A DNA stretch of 7,217 bases from Chordibacter sp038110535 (GTDB lineage Bacteria > Verrucomicrobiota > Verrucomicrobiia > Opitutales > Seribacteraceae): positions 1-7,217 of the forward strand of contig JAYNJW010000065.1 in NCBI GenBank assembly GCA_038110535.1, written 5' to 3'. This document shows, piece after piece, positions 1-5,763 of this stretch. Both the position numbers and the translations under genes were made by a program. How positions within the stretch are numbered: position 1 is the stretch's first letter; each line of letters starts with the position of its first letter. The notes under the pieces are model-generated. The model made no database searches, was not told the DNA's origin, and worked only from the letters and a program-made list of their open reading frames with translations.

Positions 1-100
1 CTTCCACTTCCAGTCCAAGCATGGGCAATACATCGACCAATTCCCCTGCATCCGCAGGCAAATCAACATATTCCTTCAACCATTCCAGACTTATTTTCAT
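1..100 (-). CDS. pheT: Phenylalanyl-tRNA synthetase beta subunit, N-terminal fragment (runs off the left edge)
   Basis: Only the first 33 codons are present. They read MKISLEWLKEYVDL and then a short acidic stretch ending in LGLEVE, which is the usual opening of PheT, including the W-L-K-E-Y start and the G-L-E-V-E motif. The beta subunit pairs with PheS to form the cytoplasmic alpha2-beta2 enzyme that charges tRNA-Phe; it carries the B3/B4 editing domain and the tRNA anticodon-binding part, none of which lies inside this window. The ATG overlaps the pheS stop codon as ATGA (4 nt), so translation is very probably coupled to pheS, which suits a fixed subunit ratio. The truncation is caused by the window edge; nothing suggests a broken gene. 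Confidence 0.9.
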   Translation of the reverse strand, partial: MKISLEWLKEYVDLPADAGELVDVLPMLGLEVE

Positions 101-1146
101 GCAGGTCCTGTAAACTGGGAAAGAAAACGCTGGTCGTTCTGGTAGAAGTGACGGATATCATCAATGCCATGAAGAATCATGGTGATCCGCTCAATTCCGA
201 CTCCAAACGCATATCCACTCCATTCCTTGGGGTCGAGATTGACCAATTGTAAAACTTCCGGATCGACCAGGCCGCACCCCATGATCTCGATCCATTTGTC
301 ACTTAGTTTTCCCAGGTTGGGGGCTTTTAGATCCACCTCAAAGCTTGGTTCAGTAAAAGGGAAAAAGCTAGGGCGTAACCGGGTTTGTACTTTATTGCCG
401 AAGGTTTCCCTTAAGAAATGATCAAGCACGCCCTTGAGATCGAGCAGGGTGACATCGCGGTCAATGCACAATCCTTCGATCTGGTGAAAGTTTGCCGAGT
501 GGGTGGCATCGACCGTATCCCGACGAAAACAACGACCGGGTGCAATTACCCGCAAGGGTGGTTTTTCCCGGAGCATGGTACGAATCTGAACCGATGAGGT
601 ATGGGTGCGCAAAAGATGGGCTTCTTTTGCTTTCTTGGAAACATTTGCCCACTTGGATTCGGGAGAGAAAAACAGGGTGTCCTGTGCATCCCGGGCGGGA
701 TGGTCTTCGGGCGTATTGAGGGCATCAAAGCAGAACCATTCGGTTTCCACCTCGGTTGCCTCGGTCACCGTAAATCCAATCTTTCGAAAAATGGACACCA
801 CTTTTCTACGGGTTGCCGAGAGGGGATGCAAAGAACCGGAACGATTAGGAATCGCCGGCAGGGTGGGATCGTATGGATCTCCGAGGGCGGCCAGATCTGC
901 CTGTTCCTCAACCTTGCTCAGCGATGCAGCAAACAATGCCTCAACCTGCTTCTTGGCTTGGTTTAGTGCCTGTCCAAAGGCGGGTTTATCCTCCCTAGGT
1001 AATTGGCCAATTAATTTGGATGCCTGAGTCAGGGAACCCTTGGGTCCAAGAATACCAGCTTTTGCCTGATCCCAGTCTGAACGATTGGAAATATTTGCCT
1101 GGATTGCCTCCGCTTGGTCGACAATGGCTTGGAGATCGTTCTCCAC
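97..1146 (-). CDS. pheS: Phenylalanyl-tRNA synthetase alpha subunit
   Basis: Catalytic subunit of the class II phenylalanine-tRNA ligase, which activates Phe with ATP and transfers it to tRNA-Phe. The 349 residues match the usual family length. Residues 1-90 form the charged N-terminal coiled-coil that contacts tRNA. HPL at 107-109 opens the catalytic core. RTHTSSVQ (180-187), the motif 2 region GRCFRRDTVDATH (204-216) with FHQIEG (220-225), the Phe-pocket motif FTEPSFEVD (264-272), GCGLV (290-294) and the motif 3 stretch GYAFGVGIER (311-320) are all intact. The start codon is GTG; no Shine-Dalgarno sequence is visible in the 25 nt separating it from the rplT stop, and no better in-frame start lies nearby. 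Its TGA overlaps the pheT ATG. It probably belongs to the rpmI-rplT-pheS-pheT transcript. Confidence 0.97.
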   Translation of the reverse strand: MENDLQAIVDQAEAIQANISNRSDWDQAKAGILGPKGSLTQASKLIGQLPREDKPAFGQALNQAKKQVEALFAASLSKVEEQADLAALGDPYDPTLPAIPNRSGSLHPLSATRRKVVSIFRKIGFTVTEATEVETEWFCFDALNTPEDHPARDAQDTLFFSPESKWANVSKKAKEAHLLRTHTSSVQIRTMLREKPPLRVIAPGRCFRRDTVDATHSANFHQIEGLCIDRDVTLLDLKGVLDHFLRETFGNKVQTRLRPSFFPFTEPSFEVDLKAPNLGKLSDKWIEIMGCGLVDPEVLQLVNLDPKEWSGYAFGVGIERITMILHGIDDIRHFYQNDQRFLSQFTGPA

Positions 1147-1171
1147 GCCAAATCAGAAAACGAGCGAGCCC

Positions 1172-1531
1172 TTAGGCCGCAAGTGCGGTTTTTGCCTTGC
1201 CCACTAACTCTTTGAATGACTCGGGTTCGTGGATGGCCAGTTCGGAGAGCATTTTCCGGTTCAACTCGATGTTGGCCTTGCTCAATCCGTGGATAAATTC
1301 ACCGTAGCGCAAGCCTTCCTCACGGCAGGCAGCGTTTATGCGAACAATCCATAATTGACGAAACTCGGTGCGGCGCTTGCGACGGTGGGCATAAGCGTAT
1401 ACTTCCCCACGATCAACTGCATCCTTGGCATAGCGGAAGAGACGGGACTTGTTTCCAAAAAATCCGCGTGCTTTCTTTAAAACCTTCTTGCGGCGTTTAC
1501 GGGTGGCGGGAACGTTGCGTGCACGTGGCAT
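1172..1531 (-). CDS. rplT: 50S ribosomal protein L20
   Basis: A 119-residue basic protein of the normal L20 length. It binds 23S rRNA early in large-subunit assembly. The opening MPRARNVPATRKRRKKVL, the RGFFGNKSRLFRYAKDAV stretch and the RRKRRTEFRQLWIVRINAA core are typical of L20, with the long basic N-terminal helix followed by a globular C-terminal domain. It has the clearest ribosome binding site in the window, GAGGAG about 10 nt upstream of the ATG. It sits 38 nt after rpmI and 25 nt before pheS. In E. coli and Bacillus, L20 represses its own operon through a leader upstream of infC or rpmI; no such leader can be recognised here, and infC is not in its usual place. Confidence 0.97.
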   Translation of the reverse strand: MPRARNVPATRKRRKKVLKKARGFFGNKSRLFRYAKDAVDRGEVYAYAHRRKRRTEFRQLWIVRINAACREEGLRYGEFIHGLSKANIELNRKMLSELAIHEPESFKELVGKAKTALAA

Positions 1532-1569
1532 GGCTGATGGTCTCCTCTACAATTAATTTTGGGTTGAAA

Positions 1570-1758
1570 TTAGCTCGAAATCGCGTTGATCACTCGCTTA
1601 GCCATACCATGGGCAAGTACATGGTCTTGACGGCCTGCCTGTGCCTGCTTGTTTGACTTCTTGCGGCGCAAGTGACGTTGGCCAGGTTTACGATGGGTAA
1701 CTTTACCGGATCCGGTGACCTTAAATCGTTTGGCGATTCCTTTGTGCGTCTTTCTCAT
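1570..1758 (-). CDS. rpmI: 50S ribosomal protein L35
   Basis: A 62-residue, very basic protein. The opening MRKTHKGIAKRFKVTGSGK is the L35 signature (usually M-K-T-H-K-G-A-A-K-R-F), and the central HRKPGQRHLRRKKS stretch is also typical. It is a structural protein of the large ribosomal subunit. I chose the internal ATG at 1758 because the family begins within a few residues of THKG; the open frame continues upstream to 1878 but that part has no L35 character and runs into the preceding gene. No Shine-Dalgarno sequence is visible before the ATG. A good promoter candidate lies at 1784-1812, so rpmI-rplT-pheST may be transcribed independently of surE. Confidence 0.96.
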   Translation of the reverse strand: MRKTHKGIAKRFKVTGSGKVTHRKPGQRHLRRKKSNKQAQAGRQDHVLAHGMAKRVINAISS

Positions 1759-1783
1759 GATGAAAATTTTGGGAAAAGGATGA

Positions 1784-1812
1784 TATATAAGGATTTCCCA
1801 CCATTCAATCAA
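1784..1812 (-). promoter_or_regulatory. Candidate sigma-70-type promoter for rpmI-rplT-pheST
   Basis: On the minus strand there is TTGATT (1812-1807), a 17-nt spacer, and TATATA (1789-1784), each 4 of 6 to consensus. It falls in the 68-nt gap between the small membrane-protein gene and rpmI and would give a leader of roughly 20 nt. The spacing and position are good, but AT-rich intergenic DNA can produce such matches by chance. Confidence 0.4.
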
Positions 1813-1826
1813 GCGAAATGAATCGT

Positions 1827-2087
1827 TTATCCGTCGTAAATAAGCAGTCCGAGATAACTTTCGTAGGCAAACCAGCAAGCAAAGAATAAAAACACGGCCC
1901 AGAGGATGATTTTGAAGATTAATTTTCTAAGCCAGTAGGATTGGTGTGAATTCGCTCCATCATCCCCAAAATCATGAAAATAATGGACGAGGTCACGGTC
2001 CATGGAACGGCCGGAAATTTTACGGTATGTTTTTCCGTAATTACGGCGTTTCCGCCAGTAAAGTAGCCGGAATATTCGGTGTAACAT
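1827..2087 (-). CDS. Small single-span membrane protein of unknown function
   Basis: I do not recognise a family. The 86 residues have a strongly basic N-terminal half (residues 1-28 contain many Arg and Lys, including WRKRRNYGK), a short more acidic stretch at about 29-45 (MDRDLVHYFHDFGDD), and one clear hydrophobic segment at about 56-72 (LIFKIILWAVFLFFACW) followed by an aromatic tail. The positive-inside rule would place the N-terminus in the cytoplasm with the short C-terminus outside. I chose the ATG at 2087 because it lies 8 nt after the surE stop. The open frame extends to 2216, but that extension would overlap surE by about 120 bases and looks like out-of-frame surE sequence. The close spacing suggests cotranscription and coupling with surE. 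It could equally be a lineage-specific protein with no functional link to SurE. Confidence 0.65.
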   Translation of the reverse strand: MLHRIFRLLYWRKRRNYGKTYRKISGRSMDRDLVHYFHDFGDDGANSHQSYWLRKLIFKIILWAVFLFFACWFAYESYLGLLIYDG

Positions 2088-2095
2088 GGGCTCAA

Positions 2096-2935
2096 TCAGG
2101 GCTCCAGATACCTCTTTCCGCTGGCTTCGGAAAAATCCAGTCTTGATACCGTGGCCATATTTTCCTGCAAAGCCCAGAGATCGGAACCGACTTCCACCCT
2201 GGCACTGTCCAGCCATTCGGTCCTGTATGTCAGTTGGTAGCTTTTACCATCATCAGTGAGATTAAATAAACTGTTGAGCTTTAGGGAGTTGGCAAAAGTC
2301 AGGATTGGATCCTCTTTTCCATCGTATGCCGGAGGATAGTTGAGGTTATGCACCGTCAATCCTTCTGGTACCGGAAGAGTAGCCAAGATCTGGGCATATT
2401 TGGCGGCGGATTCTGCGGCCGCATCCAGAGACTTGGCCATATCACCTTTCACTTTGCCACCACTGTCACGAATTTGATCAAATTCCTCGTTGGGCAAGGC
2501 CAGGCTTACTGCCATTGCCCGCAAGCCGAGCAGAGATGCTTCCATTGCTCCACCCACCGTGCCGGAAGAAAGAATCATGGGCATGGTCACATTGTATCCT
2601 AGGTTGATCCCGCTCACTACCACATCGGGCTCGCGGTCGAGTAAGTTGCCCACTGCCAGGTTTACACAGTCTGCCGGGGTGCCATTTACGGAGTAGGCTT
2701 CTTTACCGGGATATTTTTTCACCTTTTCCGGCTTGAGTGTCTGATGCCTAGTAATGGCGTGTCCAATCCAGCTGCGTTCTCCATCCGGAGCACAGGTGAT
2801 TACCTCGCATTCCTTGCTTAATGCTTCCACCAAGCGGATAAGAAAGTTTGAATTTATCCCATCATCATTGGTTGCCAGGATCAAAGGTTTTTCGTTTTTG
2901 CTCATCAATTGTTTCTTACTGCCTAGCGAATTCAT
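2096..2935 (-). CDS. surE: 5'/3'-nucleotidase SurE (survival protein E family)
   Basis: Metal-dependent phosphatase acting on nucleoside 5'- and 3'-monophosphates, known in other bacteria for stationary-phase survival and some exopolyphosphatase activity. Numbering from the first ATG (279 residues), the metal-binding motif NDDG is at 23-26, the conserved Ser at 55 within RSWIG, NGTPADC at 84-90, SGINLG with the metal-ligand Asn at 108-113, and SSGTVGGAMEA at 123-133. These are the standard SurE active-site elements in the right order. The second ATG at 2905 gives 269 residues, beginning about nine residues before the ILATNDDG strand, which is the more usual SurE N-terminus. Neither start has a clear Shine-Dalgarno sequence, so the first ten residues are uncertain. 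The gene follows the pnp terminator and so starts a new transcription unit, running into the small membrane-protein gene 8 nt later. Confidence 0.93.
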   Translation of the reverse strand: MNSLGSKKQLMSKNEKPLILATNDDGINSNFLIRLVEALSKECEVITCAPDGERSWIGHAITRHQTLKPEKVKKYPGKEAYSVNGTPADCVNLAVGNLLDREPDVVVSGINLGYNVTMPMILSSGTVGGAMEASLLGLRAMAVSLALPNEEFDQIRDSGGKVKGDMAKSLDAAAESAAKYAQILATLPVPEGLTVHNLNYPPAYDGKEDPILTFANSLKLNSLFNLTDDGKSYQLTYRTEWLDSARVEVGSDLWALQENMATVSRLDFSEASGKRYLEP

Positions 2936-2953
2936 TCTCTTCGGGCAATCGGA

Positions 2954-2982
2954 AGATTGAGCAAAGCATCGAATTTTGCCAA
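2954..2982 (-). promoter_or_regulatory. Weak promoter candidate for surE
   Basis: On the minus strand TTGGCA (2982-2977, 5 of 6 to the -35 consensus) is followed after 17 nt by CAATCT (2959-2954, only 2 of 6 to the -10 consensus). It is listed because surE must be transcribed from the short region after the pnp terminator, and this is the best spacing found there. The -35 element overlaps the end of the terminator T-tract. The call is tentative. Confidence 0.2.
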
Positions 2983-3017
2983 AAAAAAGCGGGCACCCCC
3001 CTTTGGGATGCCCGCTT
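2981..3017 (-). terminator. Rho-independent terminator after pnp
   Basis: On the minus strand the arm AAGCGGGCA (3017-3009) pairs perfectly with TGCCCGCTT (2995-2987). An inner GC-rich extension (CCC with GGG, one bulged base) closes a short AAA-containing loop, and the stem runs directly into eight T residues (2988-2981). It begins about 40 nt after the pnp stop codon and separates pnp from surE. Confidence 0.92.
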
Positions 3018-3058
3018 CGGGGATTTGTTAGAAGCTTTGGAGTTTTAAAGCATTCTGC

Positions 3059-5149
3059 TTAGGAGGCTACTGGCTCGGCTGCTTCCTCAGTTTCTTCCTC
3101 CGCTGCTTCGGTGGAAGATTCTGCATCTTCAGCTGGTTTGTTTTCCTCCATCGCGGCACGACGGCTCAGTTTTACGCGTCCCTTGTCGTCGATACCGATA
3201 CACTTGACGATGATTTCATCGCCAAGTTTGCAAATGTCTTCGGTCTTGTTCACCCGGAAGTCTGCGAGTTCGGAAATGTGGCAAAGCCCCTCCTTGCCGG
3301 GAAGACATTCCACGAATGCCCCGAATTCCTTCACCCCGCGGACAATACCACGGTAAATCTTGCCTACCTCGATCTCTCCGGTCACCAGTTCGATCTCGTC
3401 GAGGGCACGTTGCATCGCTTCCGAACTGGTTGCATAGATGCGTACCTTTCCACTGTTGTCCTCATCGATATCGATGCTCGCACCAGTCACTTCGGTGATT
3501 CGGCGGATATTCTTTCCTCCCGGGCCTATCAATGCACCGATTTTTTCGGGATCGATCTTTACGGTCTCAATGCGTGGTGCATGCTCGCGCAATTCCTTGC
3601 GGTGTGAGGGCAGGGACGCTTCCATCACATCAAGAATCTTCATTCTTGCTGCAGTTACCTGCTTTACCGCTTCCTTGGCGATATCGAAGGGAAGGCCCTG
3701 AATCTTTAGGTCCAACTGGAATCCGGTCACACCCTGACGGGTACCGCATACCTTAAAGTCCATGTCCCCGAAGTGATCTTCCGCTCCAATGATATCGGTC
3801 AGGACCACATGCTTGGAAATATTGCCATTTTCATCATGCTCGGTCACCAGTCCGGTGGAAATACCAGCAACATGTCCGCTGAGCGGTACACCGGCGTCCA
3901 TTAGTGCGAGGGACCCGCCACAGACACTGGCCATGGAAGTCGATCCATTAGAGGACATAATTTCCGAAACCACGCGGATGGCGTAGGGGAATTCGTCTTC
4001 TGGGGGAAGCACAGGAAGGACGGAACGCTCGGCAAGAGCGCCATGTCCGATTTCGCGACGTCCGGTAAATCCAAAACGGCCCGCTTCACCCACCGAGAAC
4101 GGAGGGAAGTTGTAGTGCAAAATGAAGGACTTGGAGGTTGGTCCGCCGGTCAATCCATCAAGGTCCTGCACGTCCCGGCTGGTTCCAAGGGTGGAAAGCA
4201 CGAGGGACTGGGTTTCACCACGGGTAAAGATCGCTGAACCATGAACGCGGGGAAGCACACCTGTTTCACAAGTGATCTCGCGCAAATCATCGGGCCCACG
4301 GCCATCAGCACGCTTTCCTTTTCCAAGGATATTGTCGCGGTAGACTTCTTCCTGAATCACTTCGAAAGCCATCTTTACATAGTCCTCGTCGTAATCCTCT
4401 CCGAATTTCTCCTCGCATGCCTTGTTGGCTTCTTCCTTGATCGCATCCACAGCCACCTGGCGCTCCTGCTTGGAATCGGCAAAGATGGCTTCTTCCATGC
4501 GGTTGCCGGTGATTTCGCGGCAAAGAGCGAGCACATCGTCAGGCACTTTGACCAGTTCAAATTCTTTCTTTTGCTTTCCGCAAAGGGCAGCGAGTTCACG
4601 CTGGGCAGCAATGATGTCCTGAATGGCTTCATGAGCATATTCAAGAGCTTCCACAAATCGATCCTCGGGAATTTGATCGGCGGATCCTTCGATCATCATC
4701 ATTTCCTTNNNNNNNNNNNNNNNNNNNNNNNNNNNNNNNNNNNNNNNNNNNNNNNNNNNNNNNNNNNNNNNNNNNNNNNNNNNNNNNNNNNNNNNNNNNN
4801 NNNNNNNNGGGCGCAGGGGACGGTCGCACAAGCGGGAGGTGAGAATTTCCTTCTCGGTTGGTTTTCCTTCACGCTTGAAATAGCCACCTGGAAAACGTCC
4901 GGCAGCGGTGAATTTTTCGCGGTAATCCACGGTCAGGGGAAAGAAATCCTGTCCGGGGCGGAGGGTGGCGGCAGCAGTTGCGGATACAAACACACTGGTT
5001 TCTCCTTGGCTTATGGTTACGGCTCCGCTGGCCAATCCGGCAAGCGTGCCGGAAGATATTTGAATGCCGAGCTTCTCGGCGGTTACATTATGCTTCTGTT
5101 TCATTTTCGTACTTTTGGTTGTAGTATTTTGATCTTCTGCTTCATCCAT
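3059..5149 (-). CDS. pnp: Polyribonucleotide nucleotidyltransferase (PNPase), interrupted by an assembly gap
   Basis: Phosphorolytic 3'-to-5' exoribonuclease of mRNA decay, normally a trimer and a degradosome component. Nominal residue order: first RNase PH core with PGQDFFPL (65-72) and the RNA-contact loop PGGYFKREGKPTE (87-99); a gap of 34 unknown residues (114-147); alpha-helical linker; second RNase PH core with GRREIGHGALAER (363-375), SNGSTSMASVCGG (400-412) and the catalytic stretch EDHFGDMDFKV, whose Asp458 and Asp464 match the E. coli metal-binding pair; KH domain with IGPGGKNIRRI (541-551); S1 domain (about 591-663); and an acidic Glu/Ala tail (669-696). All key residues outside the gap are intact. 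The first ATG adds a 15-residue polar leader; the ATG at 5104 (MKQKHNV) would give a more usual N-terminus, and neither has a Shine-Dalgarno site. The gene lies 155 nt after rpsO, the common rpsO-pnp order. Confidence 0.95.
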   Translation of the reverse strand: MDEAEDQNTTTKSTKMKQKHNVTAEKLGIQISSGTLAGLASGAVTISQGETSVFVSATAAATLRPGQDFFPLTVDYREKFTAAGRFPGGYFKREGKPTEKEILTSRLCDRPLRXXXXXXXXXXXXXXXXXXXXXXXXXXXXXXXXXXKEMMMIEGSADQIPEDRFVEALEYAHEAIQDIIAAQRELAALCGKQKKEFELVKVPDDVLALCREITGNRMEEAIFADSKQERQVAVDAIKEEANKACEEKFGEDYDEDYVKMAFEVIQEEVYRDNILGKGKRADGRGPDDLREITCETGVLPRVHGSAIFTRGETQSLVLSTLGTSRDVQDLDGLTGGPTSKSFILHYNFPPFSVGEAGRFGFTGRREIGHGALAERSVLPVLPPEDEFPYAIRVVSEIMSSNGSTSMASVCGGSLALMDAGVPLSGHVAGISTGLVTEHDENGNISKHVVLTDIIGAEDHFGDMDFKVCGTRQGVTGFQLDLKIQGLPFDIAKEAVKQVTAARMKILDVMEASLPSHRKELREHAPRIETVKIDPEKIGALIGPGGKNIRRITEVTGASIDIDEDNSGKVRIYATSSEAMQRALDEIELVTGEIEVGKIYRGIVRGVKEFGAFVECLPGKEGLCHISELADFRVNKTEDICKLGDEIIVKCIGIDDKGRVKLSRRAAMEENKPAEDAESSTEAAEEETEEAAEPVAS
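4709..4808. other. 100-N assembly gap inside pnp
   Basis: Exactly 100 unknown bases, a conventional scaffold-gap length. The coding frame is the same on both sides, and the two known bases at the gap's 5' coding edge give CCN, the proline expected after RPLR. The nominal 34 missing residues are far fewer than the roughly 83 that separate the flanking motifs in E. coli and B. subtilis PNPase, so the true gap is probably close to 250 bases. Confidence 0.95.
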
Positions 5150-5152
5150 TCA

Positions 5153-5170
5153 CCGGACCGGATTGTCCGG
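5153..5170 (-). promoter_or_regulatory. Hairpin abutting the upstream pnp start codon
   Basis: CCGGAC and GTCCGG pair over a 6-nt loop, ending 3 nt before the first pnp ATG. An alternative fold pairs CCGGA with TCCGG over a CAA loop. Such a hairpin would obstruct initiation at the first ATG, so it either regulates pnp translation or argues for the start at 5104. E. coli pnp is autoregulated through a structured leader, but this short hairpin does not resemble the E. coli one. Confidence 0.35.
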
Positions 5171-5199
5171 TTAATGCCCCACACCTCATAAGATTAGGA

Positions 5200-5214
5200 C
5201 ACGGCAATACCGTG
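5200..5214 (-). repeat. Small inverted repeat in the rpsO-pnp gap
   Basis: CACGG and CCGTG are separated by five bases. No T-tract follows on either strand, so it is not a terminator by itself. It may be a second hairpin of the pnp leader. Confidence 0.3.
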
Positions 5215-5233
5215 CTGTTTCCATGAAAGTGGG

Positions 5234-5264
5234 AAAAAGACTCGGGCCACGCATGGCTACGAGT
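5234..5264 (-). terminator. Rho-independent terminator after rpsO
   Basis: On the minus strand ACTCG (5264-5260) and GCCA (5257-5254) pair with TGGC (5249-5246) and CGAGT (5244-5240), with a small internal loop and a 4-nt TGCG loop. The stem is followed by CTTTTT (5239-5234). It starts about 40 nt downstream of the rpsO stop and lies between rpsO and pnp, so pnp depends on read-through or its own promoter. Confidence 0.72.
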
Positions 5265-5304
5265 TTGATAAATTGAATACAAGGAATGGAAAGGGGGAAC
5301 AAAC

Positions 5305-5571
5305 TTAGCGACGCAGGCCGAGTTTCTCGACAATTGCCTGGTAGCGCTTCAATTCGTTCTTCTTCAAGTAATCCAGCAATTTTCTCCGGCGGGCTGCCAT
5401 CATCAGCAATCCTCTGCGGGAGTGAAAGTCCTTGCGGTGGGTTTTTAAATGTTCCGTAAGGTGGGAAATCCGGGCGGTAAGCAATGCAATTTGCACCTCG
5501 CTGGATCCGGTGTCCTTATCGTGGGAACGATTATCTTCTATGATGTTTTGTTTATTTACTTGTTCTGACAT
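5305..5571 (-). CDS. rpsO: 30S ribosomal protein S15
   Basis: An 88-residue primary 16S rRNA-binding protein of the small-subunit platform, at the family's usual length. The family core is complete: SHDKDTGSSEVQIALLT (residues 16-32), then HLTEHLKTHRKDFHSRRGLL, where the H-K-D-x-x-S-R-R-G-L stretch contacts the 16S three-way junction, and the C-terminal RRRKLLDYLKK helix. The ATG at 5571 is the natural start; the region just upstream is AT-rich with no Shine-Dalgarno sequence. It is followed by its own terminator and then pnp. The leader contains a compact set of stems that may be an S15-binding autoregulatory element, described separately. Confidence 0.97.
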   Translation of the reverse strand: MSEQVNKQNIIEDNRSHDKDTGSSEVQIALLTARISHLTEHLKTHRKDFHSRRGLLMMAARRRKLLDYLKKNELKRYQAIVEKLGLRR

Positions 5572-5591
5572 TTGATTGATTTAATTGCACG

Positions 5592-5642
5592 ACCCGATGG
5601 ATTGACGGGTGCCAATCCGCGTCGCAGGGTGAGCCGCAACGC
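5592..5642 (-). promoter_or_regulatory. Candidate S15 autoregulatory leader: hairpin plus H-type pseudoknot
   Basis: Reading the minus strand, GCGTTGCG (5642-5635) pairs with TGCGACGC (5626-5619) over an 8-nt loop, giving eight pairs with two G-U wobbles, one of them beside a G-C pair. The next base begins GGATTG (5618-5613), which pairs with CAATCC (5604-5599). Within that loop ACCCG (5610-5606) can pair with CGGGT (5596-5592) downstream, forming an H-type pseudoknot with joining segments of 2, 1 and 2 nt. The whole ends 20 nt before the rpsO ATG. S15 represses its own mRNA in E. coli through a pseudoknot at the start site, and other phyla use different leader folds. The pairing is seen directly; the S15 role is inferred. 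Confidence 0.45.
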
Positions 5643-5665
5643 CGTTTTCGTCTCGCTTTCCGGTG

Positions 5666-5703
5666 GTTGAATTCCAGATCGCCAGCATGGCCGAGGGAAC
5701 AAC
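5666..5703 (-). promoter_or_regulatory. Imperfect upstream stem-loop in the rpsO leader
   Basis: Three nested pairings are visible: GTT with AAC (5666-5668 with 5701-5703), TTCC with GGAA (5672-5675 with 5696-5699), and GCCA with TGGC (5681-5684 with 5688-5691), separated by internal loops. Close beside it AGGAG and CTCCT (5708-5712 with 5716-5720) form a second small hairpin, whose AGGAG could alternatively pair with ACTCC at 5702-5706. These may belong to the rpsO leader transcript; function unknown. Confidence 0.3.
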
Positions 5704-5732
5704 TCCAAGGAGTGGCTCCTAACGATGAGGTA

Positions 5733-5763
5733 AGAATACTGTCCTTTTTTGTACATTTTACAA
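5733..5763 (-). promoter_or_regulatory. Candidate rpsO promoter with overlapping inverted repeat
   Basis: On the minus strand TTGTAA (5763-5758) and TATTCT (5738-5733) are 4 of 6 to each consensus, with a 19-nt spacer, longer than the ideal 17 (TGTAAA with 18 is an alternative). Transcription would start near 5726, giving a leader of about 155 nt that carries the stems listed separately. The inverted repeat TTGTA-N5-TACAA (5749-5763) overlaps the -35 region and could be an operator. Confidence 0.27.

Noticed and set aside
461..1027. Several plus- and minus-strand open frames inside pheS
   Set aside because: They are out-of-frame or antisense shadows of pheS with no family motifs.
1759..1878. 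Upstream extension of the rpmI frame
   Set aside because: L35 starts next to the THKG motif; the extension runs through the promoter candidate and into the previous gene.
2088..2216. N-terminal extension of the small membrane protein into surE
   Set aside because: It would overlap surE by about 120 bases, and the extra residues read as shifted surE sequence. The ATG 8 nt after the surE stop is the simpler start.
4241..5191. Long plus-strand open frame of 316 codons across the N gap
   Set aside because: It is antisense to pnp, whose motifs are unmistakable, and it is lengthened by 100 unknown bases that cannot contain stops. It shows no recognisable domain.
5660..5730. tRNA-like words on the plus strand (TGGCCGAG, GGTTGAATTCC)
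   Set aside because: No acceptor stem, anticodon arm or correctly placed T arm can be drawn around them, and the order is wrong for a tRNA.
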